Notes: generated by a model not told the origin, from the letters alone. A DNA stretch of 64,000 bases from Hymenopus coronatus (GCA_030762935.1 CM060899.1:18504501-18568500), one strand, 5' to 3'; shown: positions 34,325-46,637, counted from the stretch's first letter. A program made the numbers and translations.

Positions 34325-35474
34325 GAGTGTTTCTAAAGTATCCTGCTAGAAGAAAAGCGAAGACAGTTCCAAGTTACAATGTGATTATTTCCCTTGGCGC
34401 CACGTGGTTGCGCTCCTCCAATCAGAGCAAGAACGCGAAGTACATTTGTTTACATGAGTGCACGCATATTCATCTGGTGAAAAGGGTTTAGTACCCACCT
34501 AATCGTCATTTCTCTTAGTCTCCTTTCAGTTCGATACGCTTTTCCCAGCGATGTTCAATAGCTTCGATACCCTGTTTATAATGAGAACTATCAGCTCTGC
34601 AAAATAGCCATCAACTGCAGACTCCACCTCTTCATTGTTGGCAAATCTTCTACCACCAAGCCATATCTTCAAGATTGGATTGGCCGATTTTGCTCGATTT
34701 AATCACTCAAACATTGTAAGAAGTTTGCATAATATTCGTTATTGATAGTTTTTCCTTTTTTGAGATAATCAATGAAAATTATCCCGCATGTGTCCCAGAA
34801 AACTGACACCATGACCTTGGCTGCAGATGGAACTGTCTTCGCCTTCTTTGGAGCCGATTCTCCCCTTCCAATTCACTGGTTTGATTACTCCTTCGTCTCA
34901 GGTGTGAAGTGATGGACCCAGGTTTCATCCATTGTTATGAATCGACGCAAAACTCAGCTTAATTGCAGCGAAACATTGTCAAACACTCGACTGAAACATC
35001 CTCACGACGCTGTTTTTGTTCTATTGTCAGCAAATGCGGCACCCACTATGTACACATCTTTCTCATATCCAAATTTTCAATATGCTATGTACAGAATTTT
35101 CTGAAATGCTAGCTCGCGCCCTTTCAGTCGATGTTCGTCTTGGCAGCTTGTACAGCCGGCTTAAACTCTGCCATCCAGTATTTCACTGATGTAAACAAAG
35201 GAGCAGACTCTCCCAAAGGAGAATCTAGCTCAGCTTTAATATTAGTTGGACTAAGACCTTTCAAATAAAGGTATTCTATCTCATCACGATGACCAGTTTT
35301 ATCGCTGAGAGCATTCACTAATAATGGCTGCCTGCCAAACAAATGCTAAACAATGTAAAATCGTAAAACTTAAAACTTAAGCTTTCTAAGGTTGGTACTT
35401 TTTACCATTGTAGTTGTTGGAAACAAAAACCGCTATCTGTACGTCAGGTCTGGAACTTCTGAGAAAGCCACTGT
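34325..35474 (-). mobile_element. Degenerate mariner element
   Basis: On the minus strand the N-terminal helix-turn-helix reads YLYLKGLSPTNIKAELDS and continues VKYWMAEFK (about 35295-35175). Middle pieces around 34850-34750 match a catalytic-domain segment. The C-terminus reads NNEEVESAVDGYFAE, then QGIEAIEHRWEKRIELKGD (34640-34510). Ends are approximate, from weakly paired GTGTTTCTAAAGTATCC (34328) and the reverse of CTTCTGAGAAAGCCAC (35456-35472). It has many stops. It is the same subfamily as the copy at 54985-56410. Confidence 0.8.
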
Positions 35475-36428
35475 ACATTCTAACAATACCAAAAACTTCC
35501 CAATAACCCCAGAAGTAATTTCTTAGTATGCGATAAACTGAAATTCAAACTGCAGAGTGGCAGAACATGTTTGTCTTTTATTCAATCAATTGCGTTACTG
35601 GTTTTCAATAAACACGCAAAAGCGACCAACCGGAAGTAGCGACAGCTTTTATCGCTTGTTATGTATGAGAAATTGCTGGCTCGTATAGCACGCGTAAAAC
35701 AAAAGCTACGATTTATTTACCGAGGTTTACAACCTCGTGGTGAAACGTGCCTCTGTGTTCCAGCGATAAAGACGTATATTTCGGTTTATGTAAACCAAAA
35801 TAACACGAAAAATTATTGCTTCTGTTAAAACCCGCCCTTAGGAAAGAATTCTTCCATGCCAGTACAGTCCGGACTGCTTAGGCAAACCTTTTGGTATACG
35901 CGTAATAAGAAAACAAGTAGCAATAATATACTAAAGGTCACCTTGTGATCTTTATATTTAATTAATAGATATTATTATGTCTTTATGTTTAATGCTTCTC
36001 TGGACGGAATTGATAGTGTTTGCGCCAGATTAAAATGAACTATATAAGAAGCGTAAAGGATAAACTTTGAACAACGAAGAGAGAGGCTACGCACGCTACA
36101 GCTTATGGAGGTATTTTAGCCAACAACCCTCTGAAGGATAGGATGAACTTGAGGAACCACAGGAGGCTACAGATTGCAGGAGGACGGCATCAGAACGCGC
36201 AAATGCCAATAACATTTCCAAACCTGATGACACATGCCACTGCTGGAGCCGCAAGCGAAGGCGATCGAGCAACCTGTCGACCTCGCAGCCCCCTACTGTC
36301 CAGGGAGAGTGTTCTTTCCATTGAACATTTCTACGGACAATGTTCGGTACGCACATACACTACAAATCTACAATTTACTGGAAAAATGAGATGCAAACGG
36401 AATGAAGTTGAAATTATAGAAAGGAATT
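35475..36428. other. Low-copy region, nothing recognised
   Basis: It is more balanced in base composition than most of the window, with open frames on both strands at about 36096-36436. None has a recognisable domain and they overlap one another, so I do not call a gene. Confidence 0.4.
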
Positions 36429-36429
36429 C

Positions 36430-36590
36430 GTGGTAGATGAAAAACGTACCCAGCATTCCGCTACTGACCCAGGAGAAAACATGAAAATCCTATGGATCAA
36501 AGCGGATGGTCGCCAGGGAACCAAACCAGGACCTCCTGAATGCGAGGCGCACCTATTACAGCAGCGCTAGCTCGGTTGGTCATGTGAAAC
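36430..36590 (-). mobile_element. tRNA-derived SINE
   Basis: The minus strand has GACCAACCGAGCTAGCG (A-box) and GGTTTGGTTCCCTGG (B-box), followed by TTTTCATGTTTTCTCCTGGG and GGAATGCTGGGTACG. That is the same general body as insect SINEs with 'GTGGTTTTCCC...AATGCTGGG'. No target duplication was resolved. Confidence 0.65.
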
Positions 36591-36794
36591 AATAATTCTC
36601 TGTGAAACACATCCAAATTATTATTTATACATCTTACATTTATTTCCTCTCCATTTTCACTTCACCTTTAAATACATCAGGGTTGCTCCCAAGAACACTA
36701 GATAAACCTGTACTAAAGTCATAAAAAGTGACTCATTCCCCTAAGATCCGGACACTATGATATGACGTTGTATTCTTTACATGGCCAGAAATAA

Positions 36795-37207
36795 AAAGTA
36801 AAAATCAGATGAATTCACATGAATTTCTCAATATCTGTGCAAAAAAATTGTTTTTAAAAAGCTTATGCTTCTATTAACTTCATGATAATTGAGAAAGAAT
36901 TAGCATAAATAGTCTAGTACTTACTCCCTTGTAAGTAGAAGCGAAATAAGGGAGTTGCTATGTGACTGAAGTTCCTTTGTTTGTATGGACAGGAGTTGAC
37001 AAATTCCTGTATGAGAAAAAGTAAGCTTTTTAAGGCTGAAACCAAAAACAAGGAATACTCAAAAGCGATCAACTTCACAAAAATGTATATAACATAAACT
37101 GTGTGATTTAATGTGCTCTACATTTTTTGTGTGGTAAGTTTTTGTGCATCTCTTACGGTTAAGCAGTTATATAAACTTCTGTAAAATGAATCCAGAATCA
37201 GGTTTTG
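36795..37207 (+). mobile_element. CA-core element, hairpin side of an interrupted copy
   Basis: It runs from AAAATCAGATGAATTCACATG through left and middle bodies to CATTTTTTGTGTGG and ATGAATCCAGAATCAGG. Its right part is at 37585-37842. Confidence 0.8.
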
Positions 37208-37584
37208 TTTAAACCTGAACGAACTTAATCGTAAAGTATATAAAGGTGAGATTAAACAGTTACATTTAAGTGTCTCATATGATCATATTGGGTGTCTAAA
37301 ATAATTATGCATATAAATTGTTGAAGAATTAAATATATTTTATTAATATTTGCAGTAAAAACTAGAAGTTCACATTGCTGGAATTTAACTATCCACTCAT
37401 GATAACATATGCAGGATGCGGAATAAAACACTATCGTTGAAAAAAAACCATACAAAATTGCAAGTCTCCTTTGGGGTATATCTCGAGTATCTGAGAACTC
37501 CTTGAGGGTTTACTGAGACTATTCTATTTAAGACCCGTGATCGTAGGAAGGGGCCAATTCAGTACCTGGGCGCGTAACATTTCA
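37208..37584. other. Unrecognised segment between parts of one CA-core copy
   Basis: About 375 bases replace about 110 bases of middle body. No inverted repeats or coding match. It could be an old insertion with a flanking deletion. Confidence 0.4.
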
Positions 37585-37842
37585 ACCAATCGTTAGAGCC
37601 ACTTTTGAGAAAATCAAAATCTTTTGAAAAAAGTTCCATGTAAAGGTTAGTTTGGGGGGGGGGGTTTCTTGCAAATCTTCATGTTGCATGCTTGGAAGAT
37701 ACCAAACTTAAATACCAAGTTTTTGAGCTATGCTGTCCAAAGACACACACGCACGGACCTTTTTCGAATCGATGTTTTGGGTGGAATACAATACCTTCTC
37801 TATACACTATGTTCATAGTATATGTAGAGAAAGTAAAATTAT
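37585..37842 (+). mobile_element. CA-core element, palindrome side of an interrupted copy
   Basis: It resumes at CGTTAGAGCCACTTTTGAG. The G-run at 37649-37665 is expanded, the core is short, and it ends with GTATATGTAGAGAAAGTAA. Confidence 0.82.
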
Positions 37843-38217
37843 TTTCAGAACAAATACAGAAGGTATTGTGAATTGATACATTAGGTTTGTTTGCTTAGGT
37901 ATTATGTACACATTTGTGGACATGGCGACGAATGGATCCCCTCCTCAAATTTCATGATGTATAAGGGGCGGCGGTGCACAGACTGTCAAGAGGCCCACCA
38001 CTGGGGGTGGCCCTGCCTAGTTATCAGATTTGTTACGTCACATATAAATTTACTTATGACCAGGCGGAGATTTGTTGAAACTACCACAGAAGTGACCTGT
38101 TGCACTTGAGTAATGGATTTACAGCAACGTACAAATAACTTTTCCTTTCTGCTTACCGTTTCTACTTTCTCTCCTAATATTAGTTGAGTAAGTGTTGCAT
38201 TCCCCCAATATTTCATT
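37843..38217. other. Low-copy region, nothing recognised
   Basis: The 72-codon frame at 37891-38109 (plus) has no recognisable domain. Confidence 0.4.
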
Positions 38218-39095
38218 AAAAAAATCTGAGGTGTACCATTCACATGACTCTCTCTATATCCCTGCAACAAATTATTCTTAAAAAGCTTATACTTCTATTT
38301 ACTTCATGCTAATCAGAAAAAATTAGCAGAAATAGTTTTGTTACTTGCTTCCTTGCAAGCAGAAGCGAAATAAGGGACTACCGTAGGTTAAAGTGATAGT
38401 CAAAAGCTGGTTGCTATGTCAATGAAGTTCCTTTGTTTATCTGGATAGGAGTTGACAAGCTCCTGTATGAGAAAAGTATGTTTTTCATAGCAGAAACCAA
38501 AAATAAGGAATGTCTCAAAAACGACGAACTCCACAAAAAAAAAAAATGTATTTAACATATATTGTGTGTTTTAACGTGCTCTACATTTGTTGTGTAGTAA
38601 GTTTTTGTCCATCTCTTACAGCTTAGCAGTTATTCAAAATTCAGTAAAATTCATCCAGAATAAACTACCCTTCAGAGGCTGTTCCCAGAAAATTCAAGAT
38701 ATACATTTTATTGGACAGGTAAATATCTTTAATATACGAAATTTTAGTCAGAATCGTTAGAGCCATTTTTGAGAAAATCAAAATTTTCGAAACAAGTTCC
38801 ATGTAAAGGATAGTTGGGGGTGGGGGGGGGGATTTTTCTCAAAATCTTCGTGTCGCATCCCTGGAAGATACTAAACTTTAAATACCAAGTTTGATATTTT
38901 ACCTTCTTTTCGTTTTTGAGCTATCGTGTTCACGGACACACGGACACACACGGACCTTTTTGTGAAAATGCTTTTTTTGGATATTGGGGACCCTAAAACA
39001 TATATTTACGGTGAAATCTCGGTATCGAATTTTTGGGTGGAGTGCAATACTTTCTCTATACACTATGTGCATAGTGCGTATAGAGAAAGTAAATA
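38218..39095 (+). mobile_element. CA-core element, full length, subtype A
   Basis: The hairpin end is at 38220 (AATCTGAGGTGTACC), the core is short at 38936-38954, and a complete palindrome CTATACACTATGTGCATAG is at 39056-39074. Confidence 0.9.
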
Positions 39096-39121
39096 TAGGC
39101 TCTGAAGCCCCCTGAATCAGA

Positions 39122-39484
39122 AACATGTTATGTCTTGCATTCAACTGACTTTTCTACCTGTTCACCAAACTCTGTTCTTAAAAAGGTGTTATTCTTGTAT
39201 CTACACCATGCTAAACGAGATAAACATTAATTGGTCTTACTACATAATTCTTTATAAGCAGAAAATAAAAAGGGGACAAAATATTTTAAAATTTGATCAA
39301 TATGTAAATAATTAAAGTTCGGTTCCTTTTGAATTTTTAGAAAAACAAAAAGAGGTGAAACGAAAATTGACCCCTTTTGAGAAAATTCGAAGTTTAATAT
39401 TGAAACCAATAACATTGAATACCCTGGAAACAGTCAACTCTACAACAAAAATGTATATGATATATTTTAATGCGATCTATGTTA
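39122..39484 (+). mobile_element. CA-core element, diverged left part
   Basis: It runs from CATGTTATGTCTTGCATTC to TATTTTAATGCGATCTATG. It is then cut at a small (TTG)n run, 39485-39501, by an inverted copy. Confidence 0.75.
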
Positions 39485-39502
39485 TTTTGTTGTTGTTGTT
39501 GT

Positions 39503-40390
39503 ATTACTTTCTCTATACGCACTATGTACATAGTGTATAGAAAAGATATTGCACTCCACCCAAAAATTCGATACCCCGATTTCACCGAAATATGTTTTAG
39601 GGTCCCCAATATCTAAAAAAAGCATTTTCACAAAAAGGTCCGTGTGTGTATGTGTGTGTGTGTCCGTGTGTACGTGTGTCTCTGAACACGATAACTCAAA
39701 AACGAAAAGTCGGTAAAATACCAAACTTGGTATTTAAGTTTAGTGTCTTCCAGGGATGCGACACGAAGATTATGAGAAAAATACCCCCACCCCCAACTAC
39801 CCTCTACATGGAACTTTTTTCGAAAATTTTTATTTTCTCAAAATGGCTCTAACGATTTTGATTAAAATTTCGTATATTAAAGATATTTACCTGAGAAATA
39901 AAATGTATATCTTGAATTTTCTGAGAATAGCCTCTGAAGAGTAGTTTATTCTGGATGAATTTTACAAAATTTTGAATAACTGCTAAACCGTAAGAGATAG
40001 ACAAAAACTTACTGCACAAAAAATGTAGAACACATTAAAACACACAATTTATTTTATATACATTTTTCTCGTGGTGTTCGTCGTTTTTGAGACATTCCTT
40101 ATTTTTGGTTTCTGCTATGAAAACGTATACTTTTCTCATACAGGAATTTGTCAACTCCGATCTATATAAACAAAGGAACTTCATTGGCATAGCAACCAGC
40201 TTTTGACTATCACTTTAACCTATGGCAGTCCCTTATTTCGCTTCTACTTATAAGGAAGCAAGTAATAAGACTATTTCTGCTAATTTTTTCTGATTAGCAT
40301 AAAGTAAATAGAAGTATAAGCTTTTTAAGAATAATTTGTTGCAGGGATATGGAGAAAGTCATGTGAATGGTACACATCAGATTTTTTTTG
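39503..40390 (-). mobile_element. CA-core element, full length, subtype A
   Basis: The palindrome ACTATGTACATAGTGTATAG is at 39520-39539, the GT core with TGTC/ACG interruptions is at 39642-39682, and a complete hairpin end is at 40349-40388. Confidence 0.92.
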
Positions 40391-40442
40391 TGTAGTAACT
40401 TTTGTGTATCTCTTATACATACCTGGTGGAAAAAGTCGTGTA

Positions 40443-41570
40443 CCAGGATCGGTTAAGTCCCGGGCCTCTTTATGAAAACAGCATTTTAATTTTTTTTTCT
40501 TTATTTTGCAACATAATCTCCAGAAATGCTAATACATTTGTCATATCGGTGTTCTAATTTAATTAAACCATCTCTATAGTGCGATTTATCAAGATCCTCA
40601 AAATAGTTACCGCATGAATGACCTACTCGTTGCTGTGAAATCTTTTTCTTCCAAGAAAATGTTTTGAGGTTTGTGAACAGGTGGTAGTCACTGGGTGTTA
40701 GATCTGGTGATTAAGGTGCATTTTCAAGCAATTACAACTTTAATTCGCACATTTTCCCCATTACAAAACTGAAAGATGAACCGGAGCATGTCGTGATGAA
40801 ACAAGTTTTTGTTGTTGTGTTGTCAAATAAGGTCTTTTTCTTTTCACATCACTCAAACGTTGCAGCAAGCTTGCGTAGTAGTCACCATGATACTTTTGCC
40901 CTTATCCAAGTAATCAATAAAAATAATTCCCTGTGTATCCCAGAAAACATTCGTCATAAACCTTTTCTGGAGTTGGTTTGCCTGGCGCAATCCACTGAAA
41001 CAGTTTTTCTTTGCAACTTTTGATCAGGTGTCAACAGCGGCACCCATCTTGCACAGAGCTTGTGAAAGCCCAAAACATTAATTAAAATATTACCTGCACA
41101 TTGTTTTGTTTACAGCCTCTGCTATCTCAAACAACTTTAATCTGCTGTATTCCAGTACTAAACGTTGTTCTTTTTCAATGATCTCTGGAGTTGTCACTTC
41201 TACAGGGCGTCCAGAGCGAGGCTCATCACTAGTGCTCGTACGTCCCATTTTAAACTGTGCAACCCACCTTTTAATTATTGAATATGAAGAGGCAGAGTCT
41301 TTCAATGTACTGTTCACTTCCTCCTTGTTTTCTTTAGGCTTTAAACCTTTCAAATGGAAGTATTTAATCACTGCTCGTTTTTCCAAATCCTCCATTTTCG
41401 TGAAAACTCTAAAGTTGTCTTGTTTAAAATGCTGTCATTCAAAAACTAAACAAGCTATTGGCCTGTAACTATGGATACAAACTAGTCTAGAGTTAAACTA
41501 TATGATGTTACCGTCTAACTGGCCTAGTGGCGCCACATTTGTGTGAGGTCTACTTACCAGCCAACCCTCG
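40443..41570 (-). mobile_element. Nearly complete but degenerate mariner element
   Basis: TA flanks are at 40441-40442 and 41571-41572. Ends pair imperfectly (CCAGGATCGG.TTAAGT against CGAGGGTTGGCTGGTAAGT). The N-terminus is open from ATG at 41395 (MEDLEKRAVIKYFHLKGLKP, then IKRWVAQFKMGRTS and RSGRPVEVTTPEI), about 100 codons. Later motifs are shifted: FQWIAPGKP, RHAPVHLSVL for the HDNAPVH motif, and GLIKLEHRYDKCISISGDYV at the C-terminus (about 40570-40500). At 1128 bp it is slightly short for a mariner. Not active. Confidence 0.9.
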
Positions 41571-41572
41571 TA

Positions 41573-41901
41573 AAATGTAACCCAATATGTTTACACAGTT
41601 AAAACAAATATGTATTTACTTATAGGTATAAGTGCAACGCTATTGTTACATATGTGTTTACCTAATATTGTTCCTAACCATTCATCAGACAATACACAAA
41701 ACCATAAAAATTACAACCTTTCATTTTGGTTCCAAAAGACACATTCTTCAATTGTTTTGCCCACTGACCATTCCCTTTGTTTCTTACCTTTCCAGTACTT
41801 CTTGTGTTTGAAGATTTTCTCACTCTGAACTCTTTATTCTTATTTTACCGTTTTCTACAGTTCAGCTGTTCCTCCAATGATCTGTGCCTCAACATTCTAA
41901 T
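41573..41901. other. Low-copy sequence, continuous with 42125 onward
   Basis: No domain was recognised. The SINE that follows splits what was once one sequence. Confidence 0.4.
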
Positions 41902-41911
41902 AATAAATGAA

Positions 41912-42114
41912 TGGTGGGTGGTCAGCGAGCTGAATTCTCACTCAGAGGTACCGGGTTCGATTCCCTTGTGGGGCGGGTAGTTTTTCTTTAACCAGAATTA
42001 TTTCCTAACCCTACAGAGTTTGGAAGTATGAGTGTGAGAGAATTAAGTTGTGTTTAAATGGTTTTATTTTCCTCAAACACGCAGACGAATGTAAAAGCCC
42101 TCGATTTAAAAAAA
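41912..42114 (+). mobile_element. tRNA-derived SINE with perfect target duplication
   Basis: AATAAATGAA occurs at 41902-41911 and 42115-42124. The head has GGTGGTCAGCGAGCTG (A-box) and GGGTTCGATTCCC (B-box), and the tail is A-rich (from 42107). Confidence 0.85.
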
Positions 42115-42124
42115 AATAAATGAA

Positions 42125-43068
42125 CCTCATTTTATCTACCATTTTATATTCGGCACCTTTACTTCACCTCATTCTTCCTTGCATTGCTCAATTTCCATTT
42201 TCCCAATCGATACCAATCAATCCCTTCTCAAGCTTTAAGATATAACTCTAATTTATTTTTCCACTCCTTGTAAAGACTAATTGATCTTTGTACATTATTC
42301 GTGCATGTAGCGTTTGTCCATTCATAACCTCTAGTCTTTCTCTTAAAACTTTCCCTTTATTAATTTGTGTTCTGGAGCCCACATATCCTATAGCCCATTT
42401 ATCATTAACAGTTCTTTGATTTTTCCGAAATATATATTTATCTATTTCCAAATTTTTGGAAAATTTAAACTAAATTTAATAAATAAATATTTTAATACCC
42501 TTTCAATTACTAATCTCGTTACGCTCGCTGATTAGATTTTTACTCAATTTTGCGAGGTTTCCAGTAGGACACCCGATACTGCCTACACTGTATATTATTT
42601 AGGAAGTACCCGCTGATATCTCTGTTGCTAACTCAAGCTGGCAAAATAAGCGAAGCGGTTCTGTAATGAAGGAAGTGTCATACTTAGGAATATTTACAAT
42701 GTGTACAGAGCATAAGAAACGGACCACAAATGTTCTGGCAACAGTTCAAAATGAAGCTATTGCACAGAAGTTAGAACTTGCAAATGGACAGTGTTTATAA
42801 CCACAGAAGGTCATGCATTAAATAAGAGTGAAGCCTTCCTCTGTAGCATATCTGAGATTTGGAGTGATTATTAATTAGGATTTAAAATTTTAAAACTTCC
42901 GACTGGTGTAATACCAATCAGAAAATGTTCCTTTCACATGACAAAGAAACAACACTATATGAAGAGTATCACTTGAAAGATTATTCTAAAACATACAAAG
43001 GAACAACACAAGAAAATAATACTAAATGAAGTTAAACGACAATAAAGAATACTTATTGTTAAATATAC
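42125..43068. other. AT-rich low-copy region
   Basis: A minus-strand frame at 42248-42451 is Lys/Arg-rich (TVNDKWAIGYVGSRTQINKG). I do not recognise it. No inverted repeats or CA-core blocks were found. Confidence 0.4.
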
Positions 43069-43070
43069 TA

Positions 43071-43853
43071 GGGTAAGGGAATAAGTCATGGCAGCTATTT
43101 TATTTTGGGACGAACTATTATCGGAACATAAAGTGGTATGTGTCGTGGGGTAGAGATATAGCCCTATTTTGTGTTAACAACATCAGATGGTGCTGGAATA
43201 GCCTTAGGACCGCAGTGATCATTGTGAAAATCAGTTGTCCGGAGACCGCCATGCCAGATGTGTGTACACCAAAATAGCCATTGGAGAAAAAATATCAGGG
43301 AACGTCACAGAAATTTGTGGAACCTGTTGGAAATAATGATCTGCCATACTAGACAGTCGCGATATGTGCAAATAAAACGAATGTGTCAGATGGCTACTGC
43401 ATGACTGTGCACGGGAAGAATTAGAACGCCCACCATTTTGATCTTTCTCCAAGTGACGTGGAGATATTATCGGGAAGGTAAAAGAACCATTACGTGGTAG
43501 GCGATTTGCAACAGGATTTTGTAAATGCTGTGTAGTTACAGATGACGAAATTTCCACATGGGAGGATAACAGTGATGCAGATTATATTCAACACCGCCCA
43601 CGCTAGCCGCGTGGCAACTATTTTGAGGGCCTTTAGAAGTAGTGTGCGAACTGTGTTGTGCTGTAATGAGTGTGAAACATGAAACCAACAAGGTCATGTA
43701 AAGTGCCAGAATAAATACCTTATGCAGTACAATTATGAGGTGTTTTCACTGTTCATGCGCTGTTCATGCACTCTTCTATCATGTATGATATTTTACATTT
43801 TCCACACGCACTAGTAATCTCGTAAATGTTCATGACTTATGCTCCGAACCTCA
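43071..43853 (+). mobile_element. Mariner/IS630-type deletion derivative
   Basis: Imperfect terminal repeats share ATAAGTCATG: GGGTAAGGGAATAAGTCATG at 43071, and the reverse of CATGACTTATGCTCCGAACC at 43831. TA is at 43069-43070, with a second TA at 43854-43855. At about 43430 the plus strand reads LSPSDVEI and KEPLRGRRFATGF, corresponding to the 'SPcDYHlFgPLKeaLrGrRF' region of transposases. The rest is too decayed to read. Confidence 0.65.
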
Positions 43854-43855
43854 TA

Positions 43856-44033
43856 CTACCAACACCAATATTATAAAGAGAGAATTTGTATGTGTGCTTA
43901 TGTATATACAGCCACTTCGAAAACCACTCCAACGATTTTGATATTTCTTTCAAAATTTAAAAGACCGATTCTTCCAGATGATCAAACGGTATATAGGTTT
44001 TTAAAATTTTGAAAGCTGGGGGCTACAGACATC
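43856..44033. other. Short repeat-like segment
   Basis: TTATAAAGAGAGAATTTGTATG, followed by CGAAAACCACTCCAACGATT, resembles a start found in many insect interspersed repeats. No family is assigned. Confidence 0.35.
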
Positions 44034-44485
44034 TTTTACTTTCTCTGTTCTATACATCCCATGTACATAGTAGATAGAGTAGGTATTGCTTTTCACCCAA
44101 AAGTACTGTATCTTGATTTCACCGTAAATACATGTTTTGAGGTCACCTAAATAATAAAACATATTTAGAGTAAAGCCTGTGGGTATGTTCGTGTGTTTGT
44201 GAAGAGCCGACTAAAAACGAAATGTCGGTTAAATAGCAAACGTTTTCGAAGGATGCGACACGAATATCTTCAAGGAAATCCGTCATTCAAAACTATCCCT
44301 TGTAAGGAATATTTTTGAAAATCTTGATTTTATAAAAAAAAAAAAAATAAATAAAAAAGTACAACGATTTTGTTTAAACTTCTGTATATCAAAGACATAT
44401 ACATAAAAACAAAATTATATCTTGAATTTTACGTAAATAACCTCTTATGTACCGTTCTTTCACAATGATTTTAAATGCTTAGGAA
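44034..44485 (-). mobile_element. CA-core element, truncated, diverged
   Basis: Starts TTTTACTTTCTCTGTTC with a palindrome remnant (CCCATGTACATAGTAGATAG). The core is nearly absent and an A-run lies at 44334-44358. It ends in the middle body. Confidence 0.82.
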
Positions 44486-44489
44486 GTTA

Positions 44490-44760
44490 ATTCGATTGAC
44501 ACTAATAACTCTTACAGGTAATATGGATAGAATATCTATGTGAACTATCAAGGAGAACTATCGAATACATTAATTAAACGAGGAGTGAAGCAGGAGGTGC
44601 ACTATTTACAATACTATTTAATATTGTATTAGAACGAACACTTAGGAAAATGAAACTTAAGGGGAGTCGAGAAGCCCTATCTTGCCAATCTTAAAGTTCT
44701 CAGTATCTATTTAAGAAAATGAACTAAACTTTTTCAGTTATATTTAGCAATTCCTATACT
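44490..44760 (+). pseudogene. Non-LTR reverse transcriptase fragment (GVRQG motif region)
   Basis: One frame reads RGVKQ. After a one-base shift it continues GGALFTILFNIVLERTLRKM and KLKGSREA, the palm segment 'GVRQGdaLSPLLFNivLe' of RTE/CR1-like elements. The next expected motif (YADD) appears at 47.2 kb, so the two may be parts of one element split by CA-core insertions. Confidence 0.68.
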
Positions 44761-44789
44761 TTTGACTATCTTCATTACAAGAAAAGCTA

Positions 44790-45747
44790 TGTGTTTTACT
44801 TTCTCTACACGTACTATGTACATAATGTATAGAGAATATATTGTAATGCACCAAAAATTCCATTCCGAGATTTCACCGTAAATTTATGTTTTCAGACCCC
44901 AAGAATCAAATAAAAAAAATAAATTAAAAAAAAAAAAAAAAAGCATTTTTAGAAACATACCCGTGTGTGCCTGTCTGCCTATATGTGTAATGGTTACCAT
45001 GCTGATTTCATATACCCAAGGTCGCGGGTTCAAACCCGGCGGAGGACGATGGATTTTTTCGGGCGTAAAAATCCTTAGCATGACTTCCTTTGGAAGGGAA
45101 GTAAAGCCGTTGGTCCCGTGTTGTAGATTTACGGCACGTAAAAGAACCTCAAGCCTGATAGAGAGGCATCTGAGCAAAATTAAGCGGTCTTTCACGCCCA
45201 GTATAGAATGGGACGCTGAGAACCTCAGTAGTTAAAGAGCGTCCATAAATAAAACGCCATTTCATTTCATTTTTGTCTGCCTATGTGTGTCTGTGGGCAG
45301 CATAGCTCTAAAACGAAAAGTCTGTTTAAATACCAAACTTGGTGTTTAAGTTCAGTATCTTCCAAGGATGCGACAAGAAGATTTTCAAGAAAATCCTCCC
45401 ACCCCCAACTACCTTTTTCGAAAATTCTGATTTTCTAAAAAATATCTCTAACGATTTTAATTAAAATATCGTGTACTAAAGATTCTTTATTCTGAAAGAA
45501 TCTTACGGAAATTTGTATTACTGGCAAACCGTAACAGATAGACAAAAATGAGTTACAAGAAAATGTAGATCACGTTAAAACATACAATTTACGTTATACA
45601 TTTTTTCGTTTTTGAGATATTTCTTGTAATTGGTTTCAGCTTTAAAAGCTTACCATGAAGTAAAAATAAGCATAAGCTGTTTAACAATATTTTGTTGAAG
45701 AGATGTAGAGAAAATCGTGCTTATCGAACACATTAGATTGTTTTTAA
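44790..45747 (-). mobile_element. CA-core element split by a SINE
   Basis: Starts TTTTACTTTCTCTACACG with a near-perfect palindrome, and has an A-run at 44916-44942. The core region is interrupted at 44988-45273. It ends in a degraded hairpin end (GAAAATCGTGCTTATCGAAC). Confidence 0.87.
44988..45273 (+). mobile_element. tRNA-derived SINE with CATTT tail
   Basis: TGTCTGCCTATATGTG (44972-44987) and TGTCTGCCTATGTGTG (45274-45289) form a target duplication inside the core of a CA-core copy. The head has TAATGGTTACCATGC (A-box region) and GGTTCAAACCCGG (B-box). The body includes GTAAAGCCGTTGGTCCCGTG and AACCTCAGTAGTTAAAGAGC, and the tail is CATTTCATTTCATTTTT. Remnants of the same family occur at 14.3 and 14.8 kb. 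Confidence 0.9.
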
Positions 45748-45930
45748 TAAAGCTCTTAAACTTTTACTCAAATCTGATGATTTTTAAATTTTAAAAAAGT
45801 AACTAATTCATTTACGTAAAACCTTTTTCCTTAAGGTAAACCCTTTAAGCGCAAATGTATGGTGAAAATTGCAGCACCTGGCGTTAAGTAGTTTCTGAAA
45901 TAATAAAATTGTGCTTTTTCAGAAATTCCT

Positions 45931-46637
45931 TATGCTTCTATTTACTTCATGCTAATCGAGAAAAAATTAGCAGAAATAGTCTTATTACTTGTTTCCTTGT
46001 TAGTAGAAGTGAAATAAGGGAGTACCATAGGTTAAAGTGATAGTCAAAAGCTGGTTGCTAAGTGTCTGAAGTTCCTTTGTTTGTATGGACAGGAGTTGAA
46101 AATTATAAGTATTTTAAAGCTAAAGTAAAAACAAGGAATTTCTAAAAAACAATGAACTTCACGAAAAAAATTTCAATAGCATAAATTGATTGTTTTAATA
46201 AGCTCTACATTTTATGTCGAATACATTTTTTTCCATCTTATACACTTTAACAGTTATACAAATTCCCATAAAATTCAAGGTATACATTTTATTTGCCACG
46301 GAAAATATCTTTAATATACGACATTTTAATCAAAATCGTTAGAACCATTTTTGAGGAAATCAACATTTTCAAAAAAAGTGTGACTTGGGAGGATTTTTCT
46401 CAAAATATTTGTGCCGCATCCCTGGAAGATACCAAACTTAGTACCACGTTTGGTATTTTACAGAGTTTTCGTTTTTGAATTATGGTGATCACAGGCCATT
46501 TGGACTCACACATATTTTTCTGAAAATACGTCTAAAGCGTCTATTTCCGGTGAAATCACGGTATCGATTTTTTGGTTGGAATGCAATTCCTTCTCTATAC
46601 ACTATGTACGTATTACATGTAGAGAAAATAAAATAAT
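45931..46637 (+). mobile_element. CA-core element lacking the hairpin end
   Basis: It starts in the left body (CCTTATGCTTCTATTTAC), the core is absent, and it ends at ACACTATGTACGTATTACATG and GTAGAGAAAATAA. Confidence 0.85.

Noticed and set aside
36096..36436. Overlapping open frames on both strands in a GC-richer stretch
   Set aside because: No recognisable domain, no splice signals that fit, and the frames overlap antisense. Not enough to call a gene.
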